Below, one piece after another: positions 17,170 to 25,552 of a DNA stretch of 64,000 nucleotides (position 1 is the stretch's first letter; the number at the start of each line of letters is the position of its first letter). The stretch is from the NCBI RefSeq assembly GCF_028369295.1, contig NZ_JAQMYP010000027.1:62001-126000 (forward strand). Reading direction: 5' to 3'. The notes below the pieces were generated by a model. The model was not told the origin of the DNA and did not search any database. It was given only the letters and a program-made list of their open reading frames with translations. This DNA is from Streptomyces sp. HD (GTDB lineage: Bacteria; Actinomycetota; Actinomycetes; Streptomycetales; Streptomycetaceae). The position numbers and the translations under genes were made by a program.

Positions 17170-17358
17170 TCACAGCGCCGGCCTTGAGACCAGCAGGGCG
17201 AGTGCGATGGCGCCGATGGCGCTGCACGTCTGGTTGCGGACCTTGATGCCGACGATGAGCAGTGCCAGCGCGAGGAGGCCCGGCGCGCCGTACCTCCACC
17301 GAAGGAACTCCTGCGCGGTGAGGCCCATGGCAGCGGTGACGATCCGGGTGATTTCCAC
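17170..17358 (-). CDS. small membrane protein of the dev locus (copy 2)
   Basis: The 62-residue protein starts at GTG 17358 behind a good RBS (aaggaga). It has one amphipathic N-terminal helix and two hydrophobic helices (APGLLALALLIVGIKVRNQ; AIGAIALALLV). It is a paralogue of the 15872-16057 product and occupies the same divergent position relative to a GntR gene. Its stop is 12 nt from the stop of the convergent DevE-like gene. It is likely controlled by the adjacent palindrome. Confidence 0.75.
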   Translation of the reverse strand: MEITRIVTAAMGLTAQEFLRWRYGAPGLLALALLIVGIKVRNQTCSAIGAIALALLVSRPAL

Positions 17359-17426
17359 GACGGTGTCTCCTTGGGGCGGGAAGGAAGAAGTCCCCCTTCG
17401 GTGGGAAGTGTGCTGTAACTCCGCCG

Positions 17427-17475
17427 AGTTGGTCGAAGTTGGTGACCAACTCTGGTTATCTTGTACCAACTTGGT
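17427..17475. promoter_or_regulatory. palindrome cluster, proposed GntR operator 2
   Basis: The dyad AGTTGGT-g-ACCAACT (17437-17451), with core AAGTTGGTGACCAACTC, is preceded by a direct half-site AGTTGGT at 17427. It is followed by a second palindrome ACCAACTTGGT at 17465-17475. The core is 15/17 identical to operator 1. The cluster sits between the divergent small membrane gene and the DevA-like gene. Confidence 0.75.
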
Positions 17476-17553
17476 GGGTAGCCCTAAACAGCCTCCGAAG
17501 AACTCCCCTGAATCGGGATGGGGTCGTAGCGTTTGGTCGTGGCCGAGGAGAAC

Positions 17554-18411
17554 ATGGCAGTGAACGGCAGCAGGAGACGTTCGCCCCAGCAGATCGCCGA
17601 CGCTCTGCGGGAGCGAATCCGCGTCGGGGAGCTCAGGGCGGGAGACCGCCTGCCCACCCAGGCCGAACTCGCCGAGGAGTTCGGTGTGGAGCGCGGCACT
17701 GTGCGGCAGGCCCTCCGGGCGCTCCAGGAGGACGGCCTGCTCAGCAACGTCAGCAAGGGCAGCCCCCCGCGGATCGCCGAGCCCGCCTCGGACCGGGCGG
17801 AGCCCCAGCCGACGATGGTCGGACTGGCACCGCGGCTCACGGAGGCGTTCGCGGCACAGCACGTGCGGATCGACGTGGTCTGTCTGACGGCGGAGACGCT
17901 CATGATGGCGCTGGGTGAGCCGATCCGGCAGATCCACGAGGGCCGTGTCCGCCCCGAGTCGATCGGCGTCCGCATCCTGCTGCCGAGCCGCGACGTCGAC
18001 CTGGCCTTCCCGGTCCCGGTCGAGGGCCGCGGCGAGGACGACCCGGTTCACCAGCGCTGGCTGGCCCAGCGCAACGCCCAGGGTCAGGTCCTGCGGCACA
18101 ACCTGCGTGCTTTGCGCGGCACGCACGGCATCGACGTACGTGTCACGTTCCGCGCCCTGCCCTTCACGCCGCCGGTGAAGCTGTACCTCCTCAACGGCAC
18201 GGAGGCGCTGATCGCGTACTACCTGATCGCGCGCCGCGAGGAGGTCTCGGACAGCGGAGCGCTGGACATGTACGACGTCCTGGGCACCGAGTCCCTGCTC
18301 TTCTCCTTCGAGAAGAAGGTGGGGCAGCGCGACACCGCGTTCGTGGAGGAGTCCCAGAAGTGGTTCGACGCCCTCTGGGAGACCATCACCACGGATCTGA
18401 AGCTGGGTTGA
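17554..18411 (+). CDS. devA: GntR-family regulator, DevA type (copy 2)
   Basis: A close paralogue of the preceding regulator: winged helix FGVERGTVRQALRALQEDGL and the same C-terminal domain (MMALGEPIRQIHEGRVRPES, RALPFTPPVKLYLLNG, QRDTAFVEESQKWFDALWET). In S. coelicolor the DevA GntR regulator is needed for normal aerial development. ATG 17554 (285 residues) follows gaggaga at a short spacing; GTG 17539 would add five residues. The symbol rests on synteny from memory. The conserved KLY-x-LN motif probably belongs to the ligand-binding fold, which is not identified. Confidence 0.8.
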   Translation: MAVNGSRRRSPQQIADALRERIRVGELRAGDRLPTQAELAEEFGVERGTVRQALRALQEDGLLSNVSKGSPPRIAEPASDRAEPQPTMVGLAPRLTEAFAAQHVRIDVVCLTAETLMMALGEPIRQIHEGRVRPESIGVRILLPSRDVDLAFPVPVEGRGEDDPVHQRWLAQRNAQGQVLRHNLRALRGTHGIDVRVTFRALPFTPPVKLYLLNGTEALIAYYLIARREEVSDSGALDMYDVLGTESLLFSFEKKVGQRDTAFVEESQKWFDALWETITTDLKLG

Positions 18412-18763
18412 CGCCGGACGCGTGCGGTGGCATCGGGCGGCCACATGTGGGGGCTTCCCTTCCACATTTTCAGGCCAATTTCCCGCAGCCGGCGGATTGT
18501 CCGACCTGGTGACCCGGAGACCCTGCCTGCCAAGTGGCTTGCCACCAGGGCGAGTTGACCGAGATCGCATGTTGGCGTCTGTCACAGCCCTCGCCTCCGA
18601 TCGTTCCACTTGCCGACTTATGTTGACCTTGTTCGGCCAATTGGACTGCTTGCCTTGATATGGCTGTTCCCGGACTGACTGATCGACTAACCAATAGTCC
18701 AATCGGTAGGGGATTTTGGTCAGAAGTGGTGTGGTAATGGACGGATGGCGGTAGGTTCGGCCT
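18412..18763. other. gene-poor spacer upstream of third DevA-like gene
   Basis: No ORF here has convincing codon bias. The spacer is relatively AT-rich and contains a palindrome CCACATGTGG (18441-18450) just after devA. It also holds CCAATTGG (18637-18644) and two CCAAT boxes 8 bp apart (18691, 18699), the likely promoter/operator of the next gene. The AAGTTGG operator of the other two regulators is absent. Confidence 0.5.
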
Positions 18764-19639
18764 GTGGTCACCTCGGGAAGCGCAGGCAGGGGCGAGAGCG
18801 GAGGCAGGGCTTCGCGCGTGGAGAACGACCTGCGCGAGTGGCTGTCGGAGGGGACCTACGGGCCGGGCGACACGCTTCCGCCGCAGCGGGAGCTCGCGGT
18901 CATATTCGGCGTCTCCCGGGACACCGTGCAGAAGGCCCTGAAGCCACTCGTCGAAGAGGGGCTGGTCAGTTCCCGCCAAGGCAGCGGGATCAAGGTGCTG
19001 CGGGCGGCGAGCGGTGTCACCCCGGAGCCGTCGCCGGGACGCCCGGGCCGGAGGACGCTCGGCCCGGTGATCCGCAAGGCGTTCGAGAGCCCGGCGGTGT
19101 CCCTGGACGTCTACACCCTGACCGCCGAGACGCTGGTCGGCCACATCAGGGTGCAGGCCGAGCGCATCATGGCCCGCGAGATCACTCCGGAGCGGGTGAC
19201 GGTGCGCATGATGCTGCCGTCGACGGACGAGCCCCGCCCGTATCCCCGGGCCGTGGAGCCGGGTGACCACAGGGTGTGGGACCGGTTCCGGGACATCGCC
19301 CAGCAGCGCGAGGAGGAGATGCGGTACCTGCTGGCGCAGTTTCCTCCCGGCATCGAGGTCGCAGTGAAGATCCGCAAGGTGCCCCTGATCCCGGAGTTCA
19401 AGCTGTACGTGTTCAACGACTCGGAGATGCTGTTCGGCCCCTACGTACCGGTGCGCCTGGAGATCCCGGTCGGTGGCGATGCCGTCCCGGCCCTGGACGT
19501 CCTCGGTCTGAGATCGCCCCTCACCTTCCACCAGCGGGAAGAGGACGCGGAGTCACACGATTCGGTGTTCTTCTCCAGCATGCAGGACTGGTTCGAATCC
19601 GTCTGGGACCAACTGGGCACCCCCGGTGTCGGGAACTGA
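18764..19639 (+). CDS. third DevA-like GntR regulator, divergent paralogue
   Basis: The 291-residue protein has a GntR winged helix with a changed recognition region (FGVSRDTVQKALKPLVEEGL). The C-terminal domain keeps the DevA layout (LTAETLVGHIRVQAERIM, VRMMLPSTDEPRPY, IRKVPLIPEFKLYVFNDSEM, SHDSVFFSSMQDWFESVWD). It is clearly related to the two upstream paralogues but much diverged, and its upstream DNA lacks their operator, so it should read a different site. It leads into a kinase-HAD-kinase cluster after 74 nt. The start is GTG 18764, with no obvious RBS. Confidence 0.8.
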   Translation: MVTSGSAGRGESGGRASRVENDLREWLSEGTYGPGDTLPPQRELAVIFGVSRDTVQKALKPLVEEGLVSSRQGSGIKVLRAASGVTPEPSPGRPGRRTLGPVIRKAFESPAVSLDVYTLTAETLVGHIRVQAERIMAREITPERVTVRMMLPSTDEPRPYPRAVEPGDHRVWDRFRDIAQQREEEMRYLLAQFPPGIEVAVKIRKVPLIPEFKLYVFNDSEMLFGPYVPVRLEIPVGGDAVPALDVLGLRSPLTFHQREEDAESHDSVFFSSMQDWFESVWDQLGTPGVGN

Positions 19640-19713
19640 CCGAATGTCTTCAGTTGCGCCCAAAAGGCGGTACGGGAGAACGAAGCTCTCACGGCGGGCT
19701 AATCTGCGCCTTC

Positions 19714-20937
19714 ATGTCCCCCCAACTGTCTCGCCGGACACACCGGCGCCTGGTGCGTCTCCTCGCCGAGGCCCGGCGCAGGAGCCCCGGCGGAACGGTG
19801 GTCATCGGCCACCACAACAGCAACACCGTCCTGCCCCTGGGGCAGCCGCTGGCCTTCCTGCTGGGAGCCGGTTCCGGCCGTGCCCTCGCCAAGTTCCGTA
19901 CGCCCATGGAGACGATCGAGGTCGTGCCGCGGATCTGGCGGCGCGAGTCGCAGGTACTGGATGCCGTACGGATCCGGCTCGGCGCGGACACCCCGCGCTG
20001 CCTCGTGGACCACGACAACTGGTCCCTGCACACCCACGTTCCCGGCCGTGTGCTGTCCGACGTGGCAGCCGAGGGCACGGTGGGCGCGGACCGGTTGGCG
20101 GCGTTGGCCGAGTTCTTCGCCGCCCTGGCCGAGGTGCCACTCGACGGTCTTTCGCCGCCGCCGGCCGACTGGCCGGAGCACGGCGACAGCCAGGGCTTTC
20201 TGGCCTGGCAGGCGCGGTTCACCGGGGAGCACGTCCACCGGGCCAACCAGGGGCGCTTCGGAGAGCTCTTCGAAGCGGTGGGTATTCCCGAGGACGCGAT
20301 GGAGCGGTTCCTGGACTCCGCGCGACCGCTCACCTCACGGCCCTTCGTACTGCTCCACACGGACGTCCACCGCGCGAACATCGTGCTCTCGCCGGGGCCG
20401 GGCGGGGAGCGGCCCGTCGTCATCGACTGGGAGCTGGCGATGATCGGTGACCCGCTCCACGACCTGGCCACACATCTCGTTCGGATGAACTACGGCCGGA
20501 CGGAACACGAGCAGATGGTCCAGCTGTGGGCCGACGCGATGTTGCGAGCCGGACATGCGGAACTGACCACCGGGATGCGTCACGACCTGCCGGTGTATCT
20601 CGCCCTGGAATACGCGCAGTCGGTGTTCGCCGACGTGATGCGGGCCGCGGCCGGTCTGCCGGAGCGCCCCACCGACCTGCATTTCGCCGTCGCCGCCCGT
20701 CAGGTGTGCCGGGCGGTGCGGCGGGCCTGGGCGGCACTGTGCCTCGTGGACGAGCCGCCGGACGAACGCACGGCGGAGGAGGCGCTGCGTCGCTGGTACG
20801 CCTCCGACGGGCGCGTGTCGATGGGCCGACACCGGAACAGGAATGCGGGGCAAAATGATCTAAAAGGGAAGAACCTTCGGGGAAGCCACCCCGGCAACGG
20901 CGCGGTAGCGGAACGCTTGGAGCGGCATGGCTGTTGA
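19714..20937 (+). CDS. aminoglycoside-phosphotransferase-like kinase (copy 1)
   Basis: The 407-residue protein shows the APH/choline-kinase fold. It has a catalytic loop HTDVHRANI (Brenner motif H-x-D-x(4)-N) and the metal-binding VIDWE (DFG equivalent). The N-lobe contains TVVIGHHNSNTVLPL and ALAKFRTP, a plausible ATP Lys. The substrate is unknown: antibiotics, choline or another small alcohol are all possible. The 3' end overlaps the HAD gene by 11 nt. A second kinase of the same family follows the HAD gene. About 35 basic C-terminal residues look like an extension. Confidence 0.75.
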   Translation: MSPQLSRRTHRRLVRLLAEARRRSPGGTVVIGHHNSNTVLPLGQPLAFLLGAGSGRALAKFRTPMETIEVVPRIWRRESQVLDAVRIRLGADTPRCLVDHDNWSLHTHVPGRVLSDVAAEGTVGADRLAALAEFFAALAEVPLDGLSPPPADWPEHGDSQGFLAWQARFTGEHVHRANQGRFGELFEAVGIPEDAMERFLDSARPLTSRPFVLLHTDVHRANIVLSPGPGGERPVVIDWELAMIGDPLHDLATHLVRMNYGRTEHEQMVQLWADAMLRAGHAELTTGMRHDLPVYLALEYAQSVFADVMRAAAGLPERPTDLHFAVAARQVCRAVRRAWAALCLVDEPPDERTAEEALRRWYASDGRVSMGRHRNRNAGQNDLKGKNLRGSHPGNGAVAERLERHGC

Positions 20938-21712
20938 ACTGGATGACATCGTCGGCGCGCGGAAGCTCCTCTCGCCCGTTGCGGACGGCTCGGGGGTGCG
21001 GTGCGTCCTCTTCGACTTCGACGGCCCGATCTGCCAGCTGTTTCCCGACGACTCGTCGAGGCCCCTGGCCGACGAGGTCCGGAAGGTGATGGCGGATTTC
21101 GGTGTCGTGGACGTACTGATCGGGGAGGAGCGGACCGGCAAGGATCCACATCTGCTGCTGCGCGCTGCCCGCCGGGTGCGCGGCGCCGCTCGCGGTGACC
21201 TCGTCAGGGCGCTCGAAAAGTGCGTGACCAGCGGTGAGTTGAAAGCGGTGAGGCGTCCGGCACCGCTCACACCGAAGGCGGACGTACTCATCCGGCAACT
21301 GGCCGGACAAGGACTGCTCCTCGCTGTCGTCACCAACAACTCCCGGATCGCGGCGGACAGTTACCTTCGAATCCGCGGTCTGCGCCGGTACTTCAAGGTC
21401 ATCCATGGCCGCACCACCGACCTCGACCTGATGAAACCGCACCCCGACACCCTGTTCCGTGCCCTGGGGGACCTGGGCGTCCCACCGACGAACGCGGTGA
21501 TGATCGGCGACACCCCGACGGACGTCGAGGCCGCCAGGTCGGCGGGCGTCCGGTTCATCGGGTATGGCAGGAACGAGCTGAAACGGACGCGGCTGCGCAA
21601 TGCCGACGCGGATATCGTGCTGGGGGAGTACGCTCCGCTGCTCGACCAGGCGGGGGAGAGGAGTGCCGGTGGGCCAGGAGACCGCCTCGTGGACGAGACT
21701 GCGTGCCGTTGA
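20927..21712 (+). CDS. HAD-superfamily phosphatase (DevB-like position)
   Basis: The 261-residue hydrolase has all four HAD motifs: LFDFDGP (nucleophile and acid Asp), VVTNNS, KPHPDTLF (Lys) and MIGDTPTDVEAA. The residues between motifs I and II form a small C1 cap, so a small phospho-metabolite is likely. It overlaps the upstream kinase by 11 nt and the downstream kinase by about 44 nt, indicating tight co-expression of opposing phosphorylation activities. In S. coelicolor a phosphatase-like gene, devB, follows devA; this may be its counterpart. Confidence 0.85.
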   Translation: MAVELDDIVGARKLLSPVADGSGVRCVLFDFDGPICQLFPDDSSRPLADEVRKVMADFGVVDVLIGEERTGKDPHLLLRAARRVRGAARGDLVRALEKCVTSGELKAVRRPAPLTPKADVLIRQLAGQGLLLAVVTNNSRIAADSYLRIRGLRRYFKVIHGRTTDLDLMKPHPDTLFRALGDLGVPPTNAVMIGDTPTDVEAARSAGVRFIGYGRNELKRTRLRNADADIVLGEYAPLLDQAGERSAGGPGDRLVDETACR

Positions 21713-22745
21713 GCTGTCGGGGGACGCGTCTGCGGTCGAGGGGCCGCTGGCGGGCTACTACAACGAGACGTATGTTATAGCGCTGCCGGACGGGTTCTCG
21801 GGCGGTGCGCGCTGGAAGTGCCGTGAACCTCGGCGGGCCGTCCTGTGGTTCGACCGGAGGTGCTTCGCGTCCGAGGACGAGCTGCTCGCCGCACTTGCCG
21901 GGCGGGTCGAGTGCGTGCCGGAGATGATCGGTGTCGGCACTGCCACGTTGCAGCGGTTCATCGACGGCCGGACTCTGGGGGCGGGGCACCGGCGGGGCAC
22001 CGCGATTCCGGGTTCCTGTGTAGACGAGCTCGTCCATACCTTTCGTCAACTGGCGGCGATCACCGGCGGAACGTTGCGCGTCGAGCGCCGCTGTCAGAGG
22101 GAGGACCGGCCGGAGGAGGGGGACAGCGCCGGATTTCTCGAAAGGCTGGTCTGCTTCGTCGAGGAGCGGGTCTATCAGGAGAACCTGGACAGCTTCGGGG
22201 CACTCTTCCGGTCCCTCGGCATCGACGACGATGCCTTCAAGTACTTGCGCAAGTCGGTCGCGGGCCTCGCTCCGCGGCCGTTCTGCCTGCTCCACTGCGA
22301 CCTGCACCGGGAGAACCTGATCGTCGACCGCGAGGGGCGGCTGTGGGTCATCGACTGGGAGTTGGCGATGCTCGGCGACCCGCTGTACGACCTGGCCACT
22401 CATCTGTATCTGATGCGCTATCCCGGCTGGCAGGCACATCAGGTGACGGCTCGCTGGGCGGCTACCGTCGAGGCCGTACGGACCGGTATGTCCCGAGGGG
22501 CGGCGGAGGATCTCCCCGTCATCCTGGCGTTCAAGCGGGCCCAGTCCGTCTTCACCGACGTCATCAGGCAGGCCCTCACCCTGCGGTCCGATGCCCTGTC
22601 GGTCGTCCGGGCGGCAGGGCAGCTGCGCCAGGTCCTCGAAAGAGGGGCCGAACCGCTGGGCATGGCGTCCGTTCCGTCCCGGCGCCAGATCGCGGCGAGC
22701 CTGGCCGCATGGCAGCGTGCCTCCGCCGCCGGCGCCGCTGCGTAG
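21669..22745 (+). CDS. aminoglycoside-phosphotransferase-like kinase (copy 2)
   Basis: The 358-residue kinase has HCDLHRENLI and WVIDWELAM, both matching copy 1, and shares the downstream GDPLYDLATHLYLMR block. It is thus a paralogue of the kinase at 19714-20937. The N-lobe is shorter and starts near GQETASWTRLRAVELSG. GTG 21669 (or 21663) is supported by a purine-rich ggggagagga and by overlap with the HAD gene; upstream codons in frame read through HAD coding sequence. No resistance specificity can be inferred. Confidence 0.78.
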   Translation: MGQETASWTRLRAVELSGDASAVEGPLAGYYNETYVIALPDGFSGGARWKCREPRRAVLWFDRRCFASEDELLAALAGRVECVPEMIGVGTATLQRFIDGRTLGAGHRRGTAIPGSCVDELVHTFRQLAAITGGTLRVERRCQREDRPEEGDSAGFLERLVCFVEERVYQENLDSFGALFRSLGIDDDAFKYLRKSVAGLAPRPFCLLHCDLHRENLIVDREGRLWVIDWELAMLGDPLYDLATHLYLMRYPGWQAHQVTARWAATVEAVRTGMSRGAAEDLPVILAFKRAQSVFTDVIRQALTLRSDALSVVRAAGQLRQVLERGAEPLGMASVPSRRQIAASLAAWQRASAAGAAA

Positions 22746-22754
22746 GCTCGCCCC

Positions 22755-23375
22755 ATGAGCGAGATCGGCCTGCGCGAGCGCAAGAAGCGGCGGATGTACC
22801 AGACCCTGTCGGACACCGCCATCCGCCTCTTCCTGGAGAAGGGCTTCGACGCCGTCTCCGTCGCCGAGGTGGCCGCAGCCGCGGAGATCTCCAAGCCGAC
22901 GCTCTTCCGGTACTTCCCGGCGAAGGAGGACCTCGTCCTGTACCGGTTCGCCGACCACGAGGACGAGGCCGCGCGGGTCGTACGGGAGGGGCCCTCGCCG
23001 GTCGCGGCGCTGCGGCGGCACTTTCTGGACGGGCTGGACCGGTGCGATCCCGTGACCGGCCTGAACGACCATCCCGAGGTGCTCGCCTTTCACTCGCTGC
23101 TGTACGGGACCCCGTCCCTCGTCGCCCGCGCGTACACCTTTCAGCAGCGTTCGGAGGCCGCGCTCGCCGAGGCGCTCGGCGGGGATCTGGACGCACGGCT
23201 GGCCGCCGGGCAGATCGTCGCCGTACAGCGGATCCTCGCGAACGAGAACTGGCGGCGGATCGCCGGCGGGGAGCCCGTCGCGAAGGTGAAGGCGGATGCC
23301 GTGGCGGCGGCCGAGCGGGCGTTCGGGCTGTTGGAGGCGGGGCTGCCGTGGCTGGCCGCGCACGACAGCCAGTGA
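22755..23375 (+). CDS. TetR-family regulator
   Basis: The 206-residue protein has the TetR helix-turn-helix (VAEVAAAAEISKPTLFRYFP) at about 33-52 and an all-helical ligand domain. It starts 9 nt after the second kinase stop and lies 79 nt upstream of helD on the same strand. It could control helD, the kinase cluster or itself. A dyad-rich AT island just downstream is a candidate site. Confidence 0.88.
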   Translation: MSEIGLRERKKRRMYQTLSDTAIRLFLEKGFDAVSVAEVAAAAEISKPTLFRYFPAKEDLVLYRFADHEDEAARVVREGPSPVAALRRHFLDGLDRCDPVTGLNDHPEVLAFHSLLYGTPSLVARAYTFQQRSEAALAEALGGDLDARLAAGQIVAVQRILANENWRRIAGGEPVAKVKADAVAAAERAFGLLEAGLPWLAAHDSQ

Positions 23376-23404
23376 TGCTGAGCAGCAGCCGATGGTTCTG
23401 AGTG

Positions 23405-23440
23405 CCTGAGTAAAAAATTTAACTCGGTTACGAATTTTCG
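23405..23440. promoter_or_regulatory. AT-rich dyad island before helD
   Basis: The sequence gagtaaaaaatttaactc is an imperfect 18-bp dyad (7 of 9 pairs). It overlaps TAAC-tcg-GTTA (23420-23430) and the arms AAAATT/AATTTT (23414-23419, 23433-23438). Such AT content is rare here. It ends 15 nt before the helD ATG, a position suited to a repressor site or core promoter. Confidence 0.5.
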
Positions 23441-23454
23441 GTACGCTCCATGGA

Positions 23455-25473
23455 ATGACGTCACCTGAACCCGCCCTCCACCACGCCCTCGTCCAGGAAC
23501 GCGCTCACCACGACCGCTGCCGGACCGCCCTCTCCGCCATGGTCGACGGGGCCCAGGAGCACGTCGTCACCGGTGCGGACGTCTCCGCCTCCGGTGCCGA
23601 TGCCGAGGTGCTGGGGTACCAGCTGCGCAGTCATGCGAAGGCGATGCGTGAGCTCCCCGAAGGGCCCCTGTTCTTCGGGCGGCTGGAGGCCGGTCGGCAG
23701 AGCCTGCACATCGGGCGGCTGCGGATCACCGAGCGCCCGGCCGAGCCGCCCCTCGTCGTCGACTGGCGAGCCCCCGTCTCCCGCGCCTTCTACCAGGCCA
23801 CGGCCCGTGATCCGCAGGGCGTCTCCGTACGCCGACGGTTCGGCTGGGCGCCCGGCAGCCGCGGTGACTCCGCCGACCTGACCGGGCTGGAGGACGAGCA
23901 CCTCGACCGGGGCGAGTCGCGCGTCAGCGACATCGTCGCCCGGGAGATCGAGCGGCCCCGTGTCGGGCCCATGCGGGACATCGCGGCCACCATCCAGCCC
24001 GAGCAGGACGATCTCGTACGGGGGGAGCTGGCCATGTCGGTGTGCGTGCAGGGCGCGCCCGGCACCGGCAAGACCGCCGTCGGACTGCACCGCGCCGCGT
24101 ATCTGCTCTACACCCACCCGCAGCGCATCCGGCGCGGCGGCCTGCTGATCCTCGGACCCAACCGGACCTTCCTGTCGTACATCTCCCAGGTCCTCCCGGC
24201 CCTCGGCGAGACGGGCGTGCGGCAGTCGACGCTCGGGGAGGAGATCGCCGGATGTCCGGTCCGCGGGGTGGACGGCGAGCGCGCGGGTGTCCTGAAGCAC
24301 GACGTCCGGATGGCGGAGGTGCTGCGCCGGGCGCTGTACGCCCGGGTGGGGGGCCGGGGCGGGGCCGTCGACTCCCTTGTCGTGCCGGACGGTTCGTACC
24401 GGTGGCGGGTTTCGGCGGAGGAGCTGGGGCGGATCGTCGCGGGGGTGCGGGGAGAGGAGCCGCCGTACGGCGTCGGGCGGGAGCGGGTGCGTACGCGGGT
24501 GGTGCGGCGCATCCAGGAGCAGGCCGAACGGCGGGCGGGGCCGCAGAGCGCGGCGTGGGTGCGGAGGATCTCGGGGGCGCGGGCGGTGGGCGCGTACGTC
24601 GACGCCGTATGGCCGCGGGTTCGGCCCGAGGAGGTGGTGGCCGCGTTGCTCGGGGAGCCGGCCGTGCTGGCGGCCGCCGCCGACGGGGTGCTGGACGGCG
24701 AGGAGCAGAAGGCGCTGCTGTGGGCCAAGCCGCCGCGGTCGTGGAAGTCGGCGCGCTGGTCGGCCGCCGACCTGGTGCTGCTCGACGAGGTGGCCGGGCT
24801 CATCGAGCATCCGCAGGGGTACGGCCATGTCGTCGTCGACGAGGCGCAGGATCTGTCGCCGATGGAGTGCCGGGCGATCGCGCGCCGGGCGCCGTTCGGG
24901 TCGGTGACCGTGCTCGGGGATCTGGCGCAGGGGACGACGCCGTGGGCCGCGCGGTCGTGGGGGACGGTGCTACGGCACCTCGGCAAACCGGACGCGGCGG
25001 TCGTGCCGCTGACCACCGGGTTCCGGGTGCCCGGGGCGGTGCTGGCGCTGGCCAACCGGCTGCTGGAGCGGCTGGACGTGGAGGTGCCCGAGGCCCGTTC
25101 GCTGCGCGGCGACGGGGAGTTGAGGTTCCGGGAGGCCGGGGGCGATCTGCCGGGCGCGGTCGTGGGCGCCGTACGGGACGCGCTGGGCCGGGAGGGATCC
25201 GTGGGGGTCGTCGCGGCCGACGGGGATGTGGGGCGGGTGCGGGCGGCGCTGGGGGCGGCCGGGATCCAGGTGGGGGGTGCGGACGAGCTCGGGGCGCGGG
25301 TGGCGGTCGTGTCGGCGAGTGTGGTGAAGGGGCTGGAGTACGACCATGTCGTCGCCGTGGAGCCGGCGGCGATCGTGGAGGCGGAGGAGCGGGGGCTGCA
25401 CCGGCTGTATGTGGTGGTGACGCGGGCGGTGGCGGGGTTGGAGGTGGTGCACGGGAGGCCGTTGCCGTGGTGA
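23455..25473 (+). CDS. helD: HelD-type RNA polymerase recycling ATPase
   Basis: The 672-residue UvrD/Rep-like ATPase has an N-terminal coiled region (about 1-80). Walker A is GAPGTGKTA at about 201-209 and Walker B is VVVDEAQDLSPME at about 461-473. The 2A motifs lie near the end (VVSASVVKGLEYDHV; LYVVVTRAV). This layout with a short N-arm fits actinobacterial HelD/HelR, which removes stalled or rifampicin-bound RNA polymerase from DNA. It is shorter than DNA helicases such as PcrA and lacks their full set of 1B/2B domains. No rifamycin-associated element was recognised upstream; instead there is a TetR gene and an AT-rich dyad. Confidence 0.82.
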   Translation: MTSPEPALHHALVQERAHHDRCRTALSAMVDGAQEHVVTGADVSASGADAEVLGYQLRSHAKAMRELPEGPLFFGRLEAGRQSLHIGRLRITERPAEPPLVVDWRAPVSRAFYQATARDPQGVSVRRRFGWAPGSRGDSADLTGLEDEHLDRGESRVSDIVAREIERPRVGPMRDIAATIQPEQDDLVRGELAMSVCVQGAPGTGKTAVGLHRAAYLLYTHPQRIRRGGLLILGPNRTFLSYISQVLPALGETGVRQSTLGEEIAGCPVRGVDGERAGVLKHDVRMAEVLRRALYARVGGRGGAVDSLVVPDGSYRWRVSAEELGRIVAGVRGEEPPYGVGRERVRTRVVRRIQEQAERRAGPQSAAWVRRISGARAVGAYVDAVWPRVRPEEVVAALLGEPAVLAAAADGVLDGEEQKALLWAKPPRSWKSARWSAADLVLLDEVAGLIEHPQGYGHVVVDEAQDLSPMECRAIARRAPFGSVTVLGDLAQGTTPWAARSWGTVLRHLGKPDAAVVPLTTGFRVPGAVLALANRLLERLDVEVPEARSLRGDGELRFREAGGDLPGAVVGAVRDALGREGSVGVVAADGDVGRVRAALGAAGIQVGGADELGARVAVVSASVVKGLEYDHVVAVEPAAIVEAEERGLHRLYVVVTRAVAGLEVVHGRPLPW

Positions 25474-25552
25474 CCTTTCGGGGCGGCGGCGGGTTCCGGC
25501 GCGGATCCTCCGCCGCCCCGGCGGTCATGGTCATGACGGTAACTTTCCTTGT

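Noticed and set aside
15872-17449. One long minus-strand frame ending in the first small membrane protein
   Set aside because: Only the last 61 codons show membrane-protein composition with an RBS. The rest is antisense to the DevE-like gene.
18422-18658. 78-codon ORF between devA and the third GntR gene
   Set aside because: It contains unfavourable A/T third positions for this genome and no motif or RBS.
19714-22745. Acquired antibiotic-resistance island
   Set aside because: The two APH-fold kinases have base composition like their neighbours and no mobile-element genes or resistance-specific motifs; a metabolic kinase role is as likely.
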